NCBI RefSeq assembly: GCF_019334565.1
Contig: NZ_CP079724.1
Span: 455,001-519,000, forward strand
DNA length: 64,000 nt
DNA from: Streptococcus oralis
GTDB taxonomy: Bacteria; Bacillota; Bacilli; Lactobacillales; Streptococcaceae
Reading direction: 5' to 3'
In this document: piece after piece, positions 38,356-52,226 of the stretch
Position numbering within the stretch: position 1 is the stretch's first letter
How the letters are laid out: each line of letters begins with the position of its first letter
The notes under the pieces: generated by a model
Database searches by the model: none
What the model was told of the DNA's origin: nothing
What the model saw: only the letters and a program-made list of their open reading frames with translations
Made by a program: the position numbers and the translations under genes

Positions 38356-39339
38356 ATGAAAAATCCAGCTTTGTTAGAAGAAATCAAGACCTATCTAGGA
38401 CGGGATGAGGTGCCAGAAGACTTTGATGCTTTTTGGGATGAAGAGGTCAAAAAAGTTTCAGTCCTTCCTGCCTACCAGTTGGAGGAAAGAGATTTTCATA
38501 TTCCCCAAGTCAAGTGCTATGAGCTAACCTTTGAAGGAACCAATGAAGGCAAGGTCTATGCACGCATCGTTCTTCCAAAGAGTCAGGGTAAAGTTCCGTT
38601 AATCTTCCATTTCCATGGGTACATGGGCCGTGGCTGGGACTGGGCTGACATGCTAGCCTATACTGTGGCTGGTTACGGTGTTGTTTCTATGGACGTTCGA
38701 GGCCAGTCGGGCTATTCGCAAGATAGCTTGCGCTCTCCGCTAGGAAATACGGTGAAGGGACATATCATCCGTGGTGCTGTTGAGGGTAGGGAGCATCTCT
38801 TTTATAAGGATGTCTATCTGGATATATACCAGTTAGTTGAAATTGTTGCTAGTCTATCTCAGGTGGATGAGAAAAGACTTTCTAGTTATGGTGCCTCACA
38901 AGGAGGGGCTTTAGCCTTGGTTGCAGCAGCGCTCAATCCTCGGATTCAGCGAACAGTTGCCATCTATCCTTTCTTGTCTGACTTTAGAAGAGTGCTTGAG
39001 ATTGGCAATACCAGTGAAGCCTATGACGAACTTTTCCGTTATTTCAAGTTTCACGATCCCTTCCATGAAACAGAGGATGAAATCATGGCGACTCTAGCCT
39101 ATATCGATGTGAAGAATCTTGCCCATCGTATCAAGGGAGAGGTCAAGATGATTACGGGCTTGGATGACGATGTTTGCTATCCCATTACCCAGTTTGCGAT
39201 ATACAACCGTTTGACTTGCGACAAGGCCTATCGCATCATGCCAGAGTATGCTCACGAAGCCATGAATGTTTTTGTAAATGACCAGGTTTATAACTGGCTC
39301 TGTGGAAGTGAGATTCCTTTTTCTTATGTAAAAAAATAA
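38356..39339 (+). CDS. Acetyl xylan esterase / cephalosporin-C deacetylase family
   Basis: 327 residues from MKNPALLEEIKTYLG; SD AAAGGAG fixes ATG 38356. Alpha/beta hydrolase with GASQGGALA near 180 (nucleophile Ser), an Asp in GLDDDVCYP near 270 and His in YAHEAMN near 300. At this place in the nan locus it probably removes O-acetyl groups from sialic acids or host glycans so that sialidase can act (inference). Not secreted: no signal peptide seen, so it would act on imported sugar. Confidence 0.88.
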   Translation: MKNPALLEEIKTYLGRDEVPEDFDAFWDEEVKKVSVLPAYQLEERDFHIPQVKCYELTFEGTNEGKVYARIVLPKSQGKVPLIFHFHGYMGRGWDWADMLAYTVAGYGVVSMDVRGQSGYSQDSLRSPLGNTVKGHIIRGAVEGREHLFYKDVYLDIYQLVEIVASLSQVDEKRLSSYGASQGGALALVAAALNPRIQRTVAIYPFLSDFRRVLEIGNTSEAYDELFRYFKFHDPFHETEDEIMATLAYIDVKNLAHRIKGEVKMITGLDDDVCYPITQFAIYNRLTCDKAYRIMPEYAHEAMNVFVNDQVYNWLCGSEIPFSYVKK

Positions 39340-39378
39340 CTTTGAGAGGGCAGTAGCTCTCTTTTTTGTCACAAAACT

Positions 39379-39478
39379 CTGAAAGTACTTTCAGAAAATT
39401 TAAAATATTAAAATATTCTTAAAAGTAAAATCTATTCTGTGGGAACACAGATATAAATATAAGACTTTATTGTATAAT
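39379..39478 (+). promoter_or_regulatory. NanR-type promoter of nanA
   Basis: Perfect palindrome CTGAAAGTACTTTCAG at 39379-39394, AAATCTATTCT at 39428-39438, a poor -35 (GATATA, 39450-39455), 17 bp, TATAAT (39473-39478). The poor -35 fits dependence on an activator. Confidence 0.75.
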
Positions 39479-42954
<3,476 letters not shown>

Positions 42955-42988
42955 TAAGCAAGAGCTATTTGAGTAGGTCTCAGAAGAG

Positions 42989-43022
42989 GTAGCAGGTTTT
43001 TCAGCCTGCTATCTTTCTTTAT
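42989..43022 (+). terminator. nanA terminator
   Basis: GTAGCAGG / CCTGCTATC hairpin followed by TTTCTTTATT. Confidence 0.65.
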
Positions 43023-43054
43023 TAAATTTAGGTTGATTCGAAATCATAAGAAGT

Positions 43055-43154
43055 CTGAAACTACTTTCAGGATAGTCTGTTCTATAAAATAGTTTTGAAA
43101 CTGAAATCTATTCTACTACAAGCTATTGAAAGCGCTTAACAAATGATATATAAT
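43055..43154 (+). promoter_or_regulatory. NanR-type promoter of nanE
   Basis: CTGAAACTACTTTCAG at 43055-43070, AAATCTATTCT at 43104-43114, TTGAAA (43126-43131), 17 bp, TATAAT (43149-43154). A cre-like GAAAGCGCTTAA overlaps the -35. Confidence 0.8.
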
Positions 43155-43187
43155 AAGCCCATAAGAACAAGAAAGGGAGGAAAGAGG

Positions 43188-43886
43188 ATGCCACAGATCA
43201 GCAAAGAAGCCTTGATTGAACAAATCAAAGATGGAATCATTGTCTCTTGCCAGGCACTTCCTCACGAACCGCTTTATACAGAAGCGGGAGGAGTCATTCC
43301 CTTGCTAGTCAAAGCGGCTGAGCAAGGTGGAGTAGTCGGTATCCGAGCAAACAGTGTTCGTGATATCAAGGAGATCAAGGAGGTTACGAAACTCCCGATT
43401 ATCGGGATTATCAAACGTGACTATCCGCCACAGGAGCCATTCATTACAGCTACTATGAAAGAAGTTGATGAATTGGCTGAACTAGACATCGAGGTCATTG
43501 CTCTGGATTGTACCAAACGTGAACGTTACGACGGTTTGGAAATTCAGGACTTTATCCGACAAGTCAAAGAAAAATATCCGCATCAACTCTTAATGGCTGA
43601 TACTAGCACGTTTGAAGAGGGTATAGCAGCAGTTGAAGCAGGAATTGATTTTGTTGGAACAACGCTATCAGGTTACACCTCTTATAGTCCCAAAGTAGAT
43701 GGTCCAGACTTTGAACTGATCAAAAAACTGTGTGAAGCAGGTGTGGATGTCATCGCTGAAGGGAAGATTCATACACCAGAACAAGCCAAACAAATCCTTG
43801 AATATGGGGTGCGAGGTATCGTTGTTGGTGGGGCTATTACTAGACCAAAAGAGATTACGGAACGCTTTGTTGCCGGTCTTAAATAA
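43188..43886 (+). CDS. nanE: N-acetylmannosamine-6-phosphate 2-epimerase
   Basis: 232 residues from [20 protein letters not shown] supports ATG 43188. TIM barrel with [10 protein letters not shown] near 17, KRDYP near 87, the LDCT segment near 115, and AEGKIHTP near 185. Converts ManNAc-6-P to GlcNAc-6-P for entry to glycolysis. First gene before satABC, 113 bp upstream. Confidence 0.95.
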   Translation: MPQISKEALIEQIKDGIIVSCQALPHEPLYTEAGGVIPLLVKAAEQGGVVGIRANSVRDIKEIKEVTKLPIIGIIKRDYPPQEPFITATMKEVDELAELDIEVIALDCTKRERYDGLEIQDFIRQVKEKYPHQLLMADTSTFEEGIAAVEAGIDFVGTTLSGYTSYSPKVDGPDFELIKKLCEAGVDVIAEGKIHTPEQAKQILEYGVRGIVVGGAITRPKEITERFVAGLK

Positions 43887-43929
43887 CACAATCTCAAAAC
43901 AGAGGAGAGTGGTTGATGCGTCGGATAAA

Positions 43930-43945
43930 ATGAAAACGTATACAA
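43930..43945 (+). promoter_or_regulatory. cre site (CcpA) ahead of satA
   Basis: ATGAAAACGTATACAA matches WTGNAARCGNWWWCAW at every position. Confidence 0.8.
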
Positions 43946-43951
43946 ATATAA

Positions 43952-45328
<1,377 letters not shown>

Positions 45329-45347
45329 GCACTAAGTCAGATTGATT

Positions 45348-45396
45348 CCCCCCCCTTTTCCCTGTGCACTATGGTGTAAGAAAAGGGGGACTTTTG
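45348..45396 (+). terminator. Hairpin between satA and satB
   Basis: CCCCCTTTTC / GAAAAGGGGG arms around about 20 bases, then ACTTTTG. Probably a partial terminator giving more satA than permease transcript. Confidence 0.65.
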
Positions 45397-45528
45397 TTTG
45401 AAATGGTAGGAACTGTCACGAAATTAAAATGAAGTTCTTACATAAGCGAATCTTAAAAAATTTCATTTTGGTTTTAAAACAGTTCAAGAAAATCAAAAAC
45501 TATTCTATTTGAAAGAGAGGTGCCGACT

Positions 45529-46416
45529 GTGAAAGTCAATAAAATTCGGATGCGGGAAACAGTGATTTCCTACGCTTTCCTAGCACCAGTGTTATTCTTC
45601 TTTGTCATCTTTGTCTTGGCTCCTATGATTATGGGATTCATTACAAGTTTCTTTAACTACTCCATGACTAAATTTGAGTTTGTAGGCTTTGACAACTACA
45701 TTCGCATGTTTAAAGACCCTGTCTTTATGAAGTCTTTGATCAATACCGTTATCCTGGTTATTGGATCTGTTCCGATTGTGGTTCTCTTCTCGCTCTTTGT
45801 AGCATCTCAAACCTATCATCAAAATGCCATTGCCCGTTCTTTCTATCGTTTCGTATTCTTCCTTCCTGTAGTTACAGGTAGTGTTGCCGTAACGGTTGTA
45901 TGGAAATGGATCTATGACCCCCTATCAGGGATTCTAAACTTTGTCCTTAAGTCAAGCCACATCATCAGCCAAAACATTTCTTGGCTGGGTGACAAAAACT
46001 GGGCTTTGCTAGCGATTATGATTATCCTTTTGACAACATCTGTTGGTCAACCGATTATCCTTTATATCGCTGCCATGGGGAATATTGACAACTCACTTGT
46101 TGAAGCAGCGCGTGTAGACGGTGCGACTGAGTTTCAAGTCTTCTGGAAGATCAAATGGCCTAGCCTTCTTCCAACAACTCTTTACATCGCGATTATTACG
46201 ACTATCAACTCATTCCAATGTTTCGCTTTGATTCAGTTGTTGACTTCTGGTGGTCCAAACTACTCAACAAGTACCTTGATGTACTACCTTTACGAAAAAG
46301 CCTTCCAATTGACAGAATACGGCTATGCAAATACCATCGGTGTCTTCTTGGCAGTGATGATTGCCATTGTCAGCTTTGCTCAATTCAAGATCCTCGGAAA
46401 CGACGTAGAATACTAA
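45529..46416 (+). CDS. satB: Sialic acid ABC transporter permease
   Basis: 295 residues from a GTG at 45529, with SD GAGAGG 8 bases upstream; GTG 45520 would overlap that SD. Six transmembrane segments and the EAA motif EAARVDGATEFQVFWKIKWP near 198. Forms the channel with SatC. 15 bp before satC. Confidence 0.92.
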   Translation: MKVNKIRMRETVISYAFLAPVLFFFVIFVLAPMIMGFITSFFNYSMTKFEFVGFDNYIRMFKDPVFMKSLINTVILVIGSVPIVVLFSLFVASQTYHQNAIARSFYRFVFFLPVVTGSVAVTVVWKWIYDPLSGILNFVLKSSHIISQNISWLGDKNWALLAIMIILLTTSVGQPIILYIAAMGNIDNSLVEAARVDGATEFQVFWKIKWPSLLPTTLYIAIITTINSFQCFALIQLLTSGGPNYSTSTLMYYLYEKAFQLTEYGYANTIGVFLAVMIAIVSFAQFKILGNDVEY

Positions 46417-46431
46417 AGAAAGGAGACAGTT

Positions 46432-47271
46432 ATGCAACCTACACAAAAGAAACCCTTAACAGCTTTCACTGTTATTTCAACGATTATCTTGCTCTTGTTG
46501 ACCGTGCTGTTCATCTTTCCATTCTACTGGATCTTGACAGGGGCCTTCAAATCACAGCCTGATACCATTATGATTCCGCCACAGTGGTTCCCTAAAATGC
46601 CAACCATGGAAAACTTCCAACAACTCATGGTACAAAACCCTGCTATACAGTGGATGTGGAACTCTGTATTTATCTCACTGGTAACCATGTTCCTAGTGTG
46701 TGCAACCTCTTCTCTAGCAGGTTATGTCTTGGCTAAGAAACGTTTCTATGGTCAACGCATCCTATTTGCAGTCTTTATCGCTGCCATGGCTCTTCCAAAA
46801 CAAGTTGTCCTTGTACCATTGGTACGTATCGTCAACTTCATGGGAATTCACGATACTCTTTGGGCAGTTATCTTGCCTTTGATTGGATGGCCATTTGGGG
46901 TCTTCCTTATGAAACAATTCAGTGAAAATATCCCAACAGAATTGCTTGAATCAGCTAAAATCGACGGTTGTGGTGAGATTCGTACCTTCTGGAGCGTAGC
47001 CTTCCCTATTGTGAAACCAGGATTTGCAGCCCTTGCAATCTTTACCTTCATCAATACTTGGAACGACTACTTTATGCAGTTGGTTATGTTGACTTCACGT
47101 CAAAACTTGACCATCTCACTCGGGGTTGCGACCATGCAGGCTGAAATGGCAACCAACTATGGTTTGATCATGGCAGGTGCAGCTCTTGCAGCCGTGCCAA
47201 TCGTAACCGTCTTCCTTGTCTTCCAAAAATCCTTCACTCAAGGGATCACTATGGGAGCGGTCAAAGGATAA
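46432..47271 (+). CDS. satC: Sialic acid ABC transporter permease
   Basis: 279 residues, six transmembrane segments, EAA-like motif ESAKIDGCGEIRTFWSVAFP near 173. Second permease of the CUT1-type sugar importer. SD AAAGGAG. A BOX repeat begins right at the stop codon. Confidence 0.93.
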   Translation: MQPTQKKPLTAFTVISTIILLLLTVLFIFPFYWILTGAFKSQPDTIMIPPQWFPKMPTMENFQQLMVQNPAIQWMWNSVFISLVTMFLVCATSSLAGYVLAKKRFYGQRILFAVFIAAMALPKQVVLVPLVRIVNFMGIHDTLWAVILPLIGWPFGVFLMKQFSENIPTELLESAKIDGCGEIRTFWSVAFPIVKPGFAALAIFTFINTWNDYFMQLVMLTSRQNLTISLGVATMQAEMATNYGLIMAGAALAAVPIVTVFLVFQKSFTQGITMGAVKG

Positions 47272-47272
47272 T

Positions 47273-47376
47273 GCTCTGCGAAAATCGAGTTTAAACTACA
47301 TCAGCATCACCTTGCCATACTTAAGTATTGCCTGCGGATAGCTTTCTAGTTTGTTCTTCGATTTTCATTGAGTATA
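47273..47376 (+). repeat. BOX element (boxA-boxC, no boxB)
   Basis: The left part (CGAAAATCGAG .. CATCAGCATCACCTTGCC) matches boxA, and the right part (CTGCGGATAGCTTTCTAG .. GATTTTCATTGAGTAT) matches boxC, with only a few bases between. BOX elements are dispersed hairpin repeats of S. pneumoniae and close relatives. Confidence 0.85.
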
Positions 47377-47716
47377 AGAGAATACAGAGTTATAAGTGTC
47401 TACAAAATGGAGAGTATGCAGTTGCTTCGTGAAGTTTTGTCAGACACTTATAAACTTAAGAATGAACTCTTTTCATGATACTAGATAGAGTAGGTTCGTT
47501 TTAGGGTAACTATTTCCCGCTTTAGTGGTATCTAAGATAAGCAATTAACGCTTATCTTAGACGGAATTTTTGAGACTGACGATGAAAGAGCAAAAGGCTC
47601 AAAAATTAGGAATGAAATTCCGAAGGAATTTGCTTCCGTCCGCACTATTACAGGGAAATAGAGGAAGGATAATTCGGAACTGAAAACTAGTAACTATCAG
47701 AAACGAAGGAAACAGT
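47377..47716. other. Hairpin-rich intergenic region before the yhcH-like gene
   Basis: No gene. Three strong inverted repeats in series: TTATAAGTGTCT..AGACACTTATAA (about 47391-47454, with inner ACAAAA/TTTTGT), TCTAAGATAAGC/GCTTATCTTAGA (about 47530-47560), and GGAATTTTTGAG/CTCAAAAATT (about 47561-47608). The family of this repeat is not recognised; could be another dispersed element or a structured leader. Confidence 0.5.
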
Positions 47717-48169
47717 ATGATTTTTGACGATTTGAAAAACATAGCCTTTTACAAGGGGATCCATCCCAATCTAGATAAGGCTATCGACTATCTCTATCAG
47801 CACCGTAAGGATTCTTTCGAACTCGGTAAGTATGAGATTGACGGGGACAAGGTCTTTCTAGTTGTGCAGGAAAATGTCCTCAATCAAGCTGAAAATGATC
47901 AATTTGAGCACCATAAGAACTATGCAGACTTGCATTTGCTGGTAGAAGGACATGAATATTCGAGCTACGGTTCACGTATCAAAGACGAAGCGGTAGCATT
48001 CGACGAAGCGAGTGACATTGGTTTTGTCCATTGTCATGAAAAATACCCACTCTTGTTGGGCTATCACAATTTTGCGATTTTCTTCCCAGGAGAACCGCAT
48101 CAGCCAAATGGCTATGCAGGTATGGAAGAGAAGGTTCGCAAATATCTCTTTAAAATTTTGATTGATTAA
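47717..48169 (+). CDS. YhcH/YjgK/YiaL family sugar protein
   Basis: 150 residues, cupin-like DUF386 family: HHKNYADLHLLVEGHE near 65 and FFPGEPHQPNGY near 127 give the conserved Glu and His residues. YhcH members are found with sialic-acid genes and are thought to be anomerases or isomerases acting on Neu5Ac or ManNAc. In the pneumococcal nan locus a homologue occupies this place. DUF624 gene follows by 20 bp. Confidence 0.88.
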   Translation: MIFDDLKNIAFYKGIHPNLDKAIDYLYQHRKDSFELGKYEIDGDKVFLVVQENVLNQAENDQFEHHKNYADLHLLVEGHEYSSYGSRIKDEAVAFDEASDIGFVHCHEKYPLLLGYHNFAIFFPGEPHQPNGYAGMEEKVRKYLFKILID

Positions 48170-48189
48170 AAGAATCAGGAGGAGCAAAC

Positions 48190-48834
48190 ATGGCACAAAA
48201 AGGAGTAAGCCTTATCAAGGCAGCATTTGATACAGATAATTTTCTCATGCGTTTCAGTGAGAAGGTCTTGGATATCGTGACAGTCAATCTTCTTTTTGTC
48301 GTCTCTTGTTTGCCCATCGTGACGATTGGAGTGGCGAAAATCAGCCTCTATGAGACCATGTTTGAGATTAAGAGAAGCAGACGGGTACCAGTCTTTAGAA
48401 CTTATCTAAGAGCTTTCAAGCAAAATCTGAAACTGGGTTTCCAGTTAGGTTTGTTAGAGTTGGGCGTTGTGTCATTAAGCCTTCTAGACCTCTATCTCTT
48501 CTGGGGACAGACAGCTTTGCCTTTTCAACTTGTGAAAGCTATTTGTTTGGGGATTCTCATTTTCCTCACTCTGGTGATGCTGGCTAGTTATCCTATCGCT
48601 GCCCGCTATGATTTGTCTTGGAAAGAAGTGCTGCAAAAAGGGCTTATCTTGGCAAGTTTTAACTTTCCATGGTTCTTCCTCATGTTAGCCATTCTCTTTC
48701 TCATAGTGATGGTTCTTTATCTATCCGCCTTCACTCTCCTTTTGGGTGGGTCAGCCTTTATCCTCTTTGGTTTTGGTTTGTTGGTCTTTCTCCAAGCAGT
48801 ATTGATGGAGAAAATTTTCGCCAAATACCAGTAG
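48190..48834 (+). CDS. DUF624 (YesL-like) membrane protein
   Basis: 214 residues, about five hydrophobic segments. The DTDNFLMRFSEKVLDIVTVN start and SCLPIVTIGVAKISLYETMF near 37 define DUF624. Such genes accompany ABC sugar importers in Firmicutes, possibly as assembly or regulatory partners. SD AGGAGG. Confidence 0.88.
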   Translation: MAQKGVSLIKAAFDTDNFLMRFSEKVLDIVTVNLLFVVSCLPIVTIGVAKISLYETMFEIKRSRRVPVFRTYLRAFKQNLKLGFQLGLLELGVVSLSLLDLYLFWGQTALPFQLVKAICLGILIFLTLVMLASYPIAARYDLSWKEVLQKGLILASFNFPWFFLMLAILFLIVMVLYLSAFTLLLGGSAFILFGFGLLVFLQAVLMEKIFAKYQ

Positions 48835-48846
48835 GATGACTTGTTT

Positions 48847-48946
48847 CTGAAACTACTTTCAATCGTTACAGTTTCTAAAATACAAGTAGAAACTAAAATC
48901 TAAGTGTATACAAGATATTGAAAGCGATTTTCACAAGGTGTATACT
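48847..48946 (+). promoter_or_regulatory. NanR-type promoter of lyase-kinase operon
   Basis: CTGAAACTACTTTCAA at 48847-48862 (one mismatch), AAATCTAAG at 48896-48904, TTGAAA (48918-48923), 17 bp, TATACT (48941-48946). A cre-like TGAAAGCG..TTTTCA overlaps the -35. Confidence 0.8.
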
Positions 48947-49004
48947 AAACTTGTAAAAATAGAACTGCTCTCAGCAGAAAAAAAGAAATCTTAGGAGAAA
49001 ATCT

Positions 49005-49922
49005 ATGTCAGATTTGAAAAAATACGAAGGTGTCATTCCAGCCTTCTACGCATGTTATGATGATCAAGGAGAAGTCAGTCCAGAGCGTACGCGCGACTTG
49101 GTCCAATACTTCATTGATAAAGGAGTTCAAGGTCTCTATGTCAATGGTTCTTCTGGTGAATGTATCTACCAAAGTGTAGCAGACCGCAAGTTGATTTTGG
49201 AAGAAGTCATGGCAGTTGCCAAGGGCAAATTGACAATCATCGCCCATGTTGCCTGCAACAATACCAAAGACAGTATGGAACTTGCTCGCCACGCAGAAAG
49301 TTTGGGTGTAGATGCCATTGCAACGATTCCACCAATTTACTTCCGCTTGCCTGAGTACTCAGTTGCCAAATACTGGAATGACATTAGTGCTGCAGCACCA
49401 AACACAGACTACGTGATTTATAACATTCCTCAATTGGCAGGAGTTGCTTTGACTCCAAGTCTCTATACTGAAATGTTGAAGAATCCTCGTGTTATCGGTG
49501 TTAAGAACTCTTCTATGCCAGTTCAAGATATCCAAACCTTTGTCAGCCTTGGTGGAGAAGACCATATCGTATTCAATGGTCCAGATGAACAGTTCCTAGG
49601 TGGACGACTCATGGGTGCCAAAGCTGGTATTGGTGGTACTTACGGTGCGATGCCAGAACTCTTCTTGAAACTCAATGAGTTGATTGCAGAGAAAGATTTG
49701 GAAACAGCGCGTGAATTGCAATACGCTATCAATGCAATCATTGGAAAACTCACTTCTGCACATGGAAATATGTACGGTGTGATTAAGGAAGTCTTGAAGA
49801 TCAATGAAGGCTTGAACATTGGTTCAGTTCGTTCGCCATTGACGCCAGTAACCGAAGAAGATCGCCCAGTTGTAGAAGCAGCAGCACAATTGATTCGTGA
49901 AACCAAGGAGCGCTTCCTCTAA
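49005..49922 (+). CDS. N-acetylneuraminate lyase
   Basis: 305 residues, DapA/NAL TIM barrel. GSSGECIYQS near 48 (pyruvate carboxylate binding), YNIPQLAGV near 138 with the catalytic Tyr, GVKNSS near 165 with the Schiff-base Lys, and GIGGTYGAMPE near 207. The GSSGE and GGTYGA features favour the lyase over dihydrodipicolinate synthase. It cleaves Neu5Ac to ManNAc and pyruvate. First gene of a two-gene unit with the ROK kinase. Confidence 0.94.
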   Translation: MSDLKKYEGVIPAFYACYDDQGEVSPERTRDLVQYFIDKGVQGLYVNGSSGECIYQSVADRKLILEEVMAVAKGKLTIIAHVACNNTKDSMELARHAESLGVDAIATIPPIYFRLPEYSVAKYWNDISAAAPNTDYVIYNIPQLAGVALTPSLYTEMLKNPRVIGVKNSSMPVQDIQTFVSLGGEDHIVFNGPDEQFLGGRLMGAKAGIGGTYGAMPELFLKLNELIAEKDLETARELQYAINAIIGKLTSAHGNMYGVIKEVLKINEGLNIGSVRSPLTPVTEEDRPVVEAAAQLIRETKERFL

Positions 49923-49939
49923 TCCATAAGGAGGTATTT

Positions 49940-50824
49940 ATGACACACTACGTTGCAATTGATATCGGTGGAACCAATATCAAATATGGTTTGATTGACC
50001 AAGAAGGCCAACTTGTTGAATCGCATGAAATGCCAACTGAGGCGCATAAGGGTGGACCTCATATCTTACAAAAGACAAAAGATATCGTAGCCAGCTATTT
50101 AGAAAAAGGCCCAGTAGCAGGTGTTGCCATTTCTTCTGCAGGAATGGTGGATCCTGATAAGGGTGAGATTTTCTATGCTGGTCCTCAGATTCCCAACTAT
50201 GCAGGAACCCAGTTCAAGAAGGAAATCGAGACGAGTTTTGCGATTCCTTGTGAAATTGAAAATGATGTCAACTGTGCAGGTCTGGCTGAGGCAGTATCTG
50301 GTTCAGGCAAGGGAGCGAGTGTCACTCTTTGCTTGACCATTGGAACTGGTATCGGTGGTTGCTTGATTATGGATGGGAAAGTCTTCCATGGATTTAGCAA
50401 TTCGGCCTGCGAAGTCGGTTACATGCACATGCAGGATGGAGCTTTCCAAGACCTCGCCTCTACGACAGCCTTGGTGGAGTATGTAGCAGCAGCTCATGGA
50501 GATCCGGTTGATCAGTGGAATGGCCGACGCATTTTCAAGGAAGCTACCGAAGGAAACAAGATCTGTATGTCTGGGATTGACCGCATGGTAGACTATCTAG
50601 GAAAAGGTCTGGCAAATATTTGCTATGTTGCCAATCCAGAAGTGGTCATTCTTGGTGGCGGTATCATGGGGCAAGAGGCTATCCTCAAACCAAAGATTCG
50701 CACAGCCTTGAAGGCGGCCTTGGTGCCAAGCCTAGCTGAAAAAACACGATTAGAATTTGCCCATCACCAAAACACAGCAGGTATGTTGGGAGCCTATTAC
50801 CATTTCAAAACAAAACAATCCTAG
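49940..50824 (+). CDS. nanK: ROK-family kinase, probable N-acetylmannosamine kinase
   Basis: 294 residues with the ROK ATP site IDIGGTNIKYG near 6 and TIGTGIGG near 133. The catalytic region ENDVNCAGLAEA near 111 is present, but the usual CGxxGCxE zinc motif is replaced by SACEVGYMHM, so it lacks the structural zinc cluster. Context (17 bp after the lyase) makes ManNAc the likely substrate. Its 3' end is repeated 1.4 kb downstream. Confidence 0.88.
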   Translation: MTHYVAIDIGGTNIKYGLIDQEGQLVESHEMPTEAHKGGPHILQKTKDIVASYLEKGPVAGVAISSAGMVDPDKGEIFYAGPQIPNYAGTQFKKEIETSFAIPCEIENDVNCAGLAEAVSGSGKGASVTLCLTIGTGIGGCLIMDGKVFHGFSNSACEVGYMHMQDGAFQDLASTTALVEYVAAAHGDPVDQWNGRRIFKEATEGNKICMSGIDRMVDYLGKGLANICYVANPEVVILGGGIMGQEAILKPKIRTALKAALVPSLAEKTRLEFAHHQNTAGMLGAYYHFKTKQS

Positions 50825-50829
50825 TTTGG
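50792..50829 (+). repeat. Direct repeat copy 1 (kinase gene 3' end)
   Basis: 38 bases that match 52168-52205 with two differences. They encode the last residues YYHFKTKQS and the stop. Confidence 0.85.
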
Positions 50830-50835
50830 AACTAT

Positions 50836-50898
50836 AGAATTAAGCAGAACACTTAATCACTACTCGAGTGAAAACTGTTTTGCTTAATTCTTTTTTTA
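50836..50898 (+). terminator. Terminator after nanK
   Basis: AGAATTAAGCA / TGCTTAATTCT with a 34-base loop, then seven T. Confidence 0.65.
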
Positions 50899-51153
50899 TT
50901 GAAAAATTTGAGCCAAAGGAGGTAATCGTGAGAAACTAGGAGAAAATAACCGACTTGCATGAGAAGTTAAGGAGAGAGCAATTCTATCATCCATTTAATT
51001 GATATTTAGCTTGAGTAAATGAGAAAATGTGGAAAAGTGATATAATGAGATGGACGAAAAATTGACAAATTAGAATTTCTAGAGGTGAGAAAATGTAATG
51101 GCAACTGATTCACCTGAAATCGAAATCATATAAAATTACGAGGAGATTGTAAG

Positions 51154-51918
51154 ATGAACAATTATATAAAATTAAATGAAGATCGATGGAATAATGTAAA
51201 AAATGACTATACTGAGCCATTGACACAGGAAGAATTAGAAGAAGTTAGAAAGCATCCAATTTCTGTTGCCTTAACTGTTGGGAAAAAAGTTCCGAAAGAA
51301 TGGTTTGAAAAAGCCAAGGGAAAAAAGATATTAGGGTTAGCTTGTGGTGGTGGACAGCAGGGTCCCGTTTTTGCTCTAAAAGGTTATGATGTCACCATTA
51401 TGGATTTTTCTAAATCACAATTAGAAAGAGATGAAATGGTTGCAAAACGAGAAGGCTTAAAAATCAATACCGTTCAAGGCGATATGACAAAACCATTCCC
51501 ATTTGAAGATGAAACGTTTGATATTGTTTTTAATCCAGTTTCAAATGTATACATAGAAGATTTAGAAAACATGTATAAAGAAGCCTCTCGAGTATTGAAA
51601 AAGGGCGGTTTGTTAATGGTCGGATTCATGAATCCTTGGATCTACATGTATGATGCTGACACTGTATGGGACAAACCCGATGAGGAATTACTGTTAAAGT
51701 TTTCACTACCTTTTAATTCAAGAGAGCTTGAAGAGGAAGACAAAATTACCATCAATCCAGAATATGGATATGAATTTAGCCATACTTTAGAAAGTCAGAT
51801 TAGAGGACAACTAAAAAACGGTCTCGCTATGATCGATTTTTATGAATCGTGTGACAAAAGACATCGATTGTCACGTTATGGAAATGACTACATCGCTACA
51901 CTCTGCATTAAACTATGA
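51154..51918 (+). CDS. Class I SAM-dependent methyltransferase
   Basis: 254 residues. Motif I ILGLACGGGQQGP near 61, acidic residue in VTIMDFSKSQLE near 82, motif II-like DGD region VQGDMTKPFPFEDETFDIVF near 108, and KKGGLLMVGFMNP near 150. A small-molecule methyltransferase of the UbiE/type-11 kind; substrate unknown. More AT-rich than its neighbours and located in an insertion bounded by repeats of the kinase gene end, so probably acquired. SD AGGAG; TATAAT at about 51039. Between that promoter and the ATG there is an 11-codon start-like ORF (MATDSPEIEII). Confidence 0.85.
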   Translation: MNNYIKLNEDRWNNVKNDYTEPLTQEELEEVRKHPISVALTVGKKVPKEWFEKAKGKKILGLACGGGQQGPVFALKGYDVTIMDFSKSQLERDEMVAKREGLKINTVQGDMTKPFPFEDETFDIVFNPVSNVYIEDLENMYKEASRVLKKGGLLMVGFMNPWIYMYDADTVWDKPDEELLLKFSLPFNSRELEEEDKITINPEYGYEFSHTLESQIRGQLKNGLAMIDFYESCDKRHRLSRYGNDYIATLCIKL

Positions 51919-52167
51919 TACTATAGAACGTACTTCTGGAGAATAGCTCGTTTTATTTTCTGTAAGGGTTAAAATCTAAATCTCAGTTTGTCGAAGCAAA
52001 ACTATTAAATAAAATTAAAGAGAGGAAGTAAAAGCAGCACATAGTCGCTACTTCCTTTTTTTGATGTCAAACATTCAAAAATGGAAAGGAGAATTTAAGG
52101 AAGAACTGAAAAGCCCAGATAAAAAAGGCATTAGCACAAAGAGAAAGATTGGAAAGACTACCTATGT
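51919..52167. other. Intergenic stretch of the insertion
   Basis: Contains a terminator at 52023-52062 (AGGAAGTA / TACTTCCT plus seven T) for the methyltransferase gene. The rest shows no gene. Confidence 0.5.
52023..52062 (+). terminator. Methyltransferase gene terminator
   Basis: AGGAAGTA / TACTTCCT hairpin followed by a run of T. Confidence 0.75.
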
Positions 52168-52205
52168 GCCTATTATCATTTTAAAACAAAACAATCCTAG
52201 TTTGG
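52168..52205 (+). repeat. Direct repeat copy 2 (kinase gene 3' end)
   Basis: Second copy of the 38-base kinase end, here without the rest of the kinase gene, running into the original convergent terminator. Confidence 0.85.
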
Positions 52206-52226
52206 TTCAACCAAACTAGGATTTTC
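52193..52226. terminator. Bidirectional terminator at nanR end
   Basis: AATCCTAGTTTGG-ttcaa-CCAAACTAGGATT, 13-bp perfect stem. Before the insertion it would have ended nanK as well as nanR. Confidence 0.85.

Noticed and set aside
49005..49922. Dihydrodipicolinate synthase
   Set aside because: Motifs and the nan context fit N-acetylneuraminate lyase better.
50940..51130. Short ORFs ahead of the methyltransferase gene as peptide pheromones
   Set aside because: The longest is 11 codons (MATDSPEIEII), with no hydrophobic or exported character and no partner regulator.
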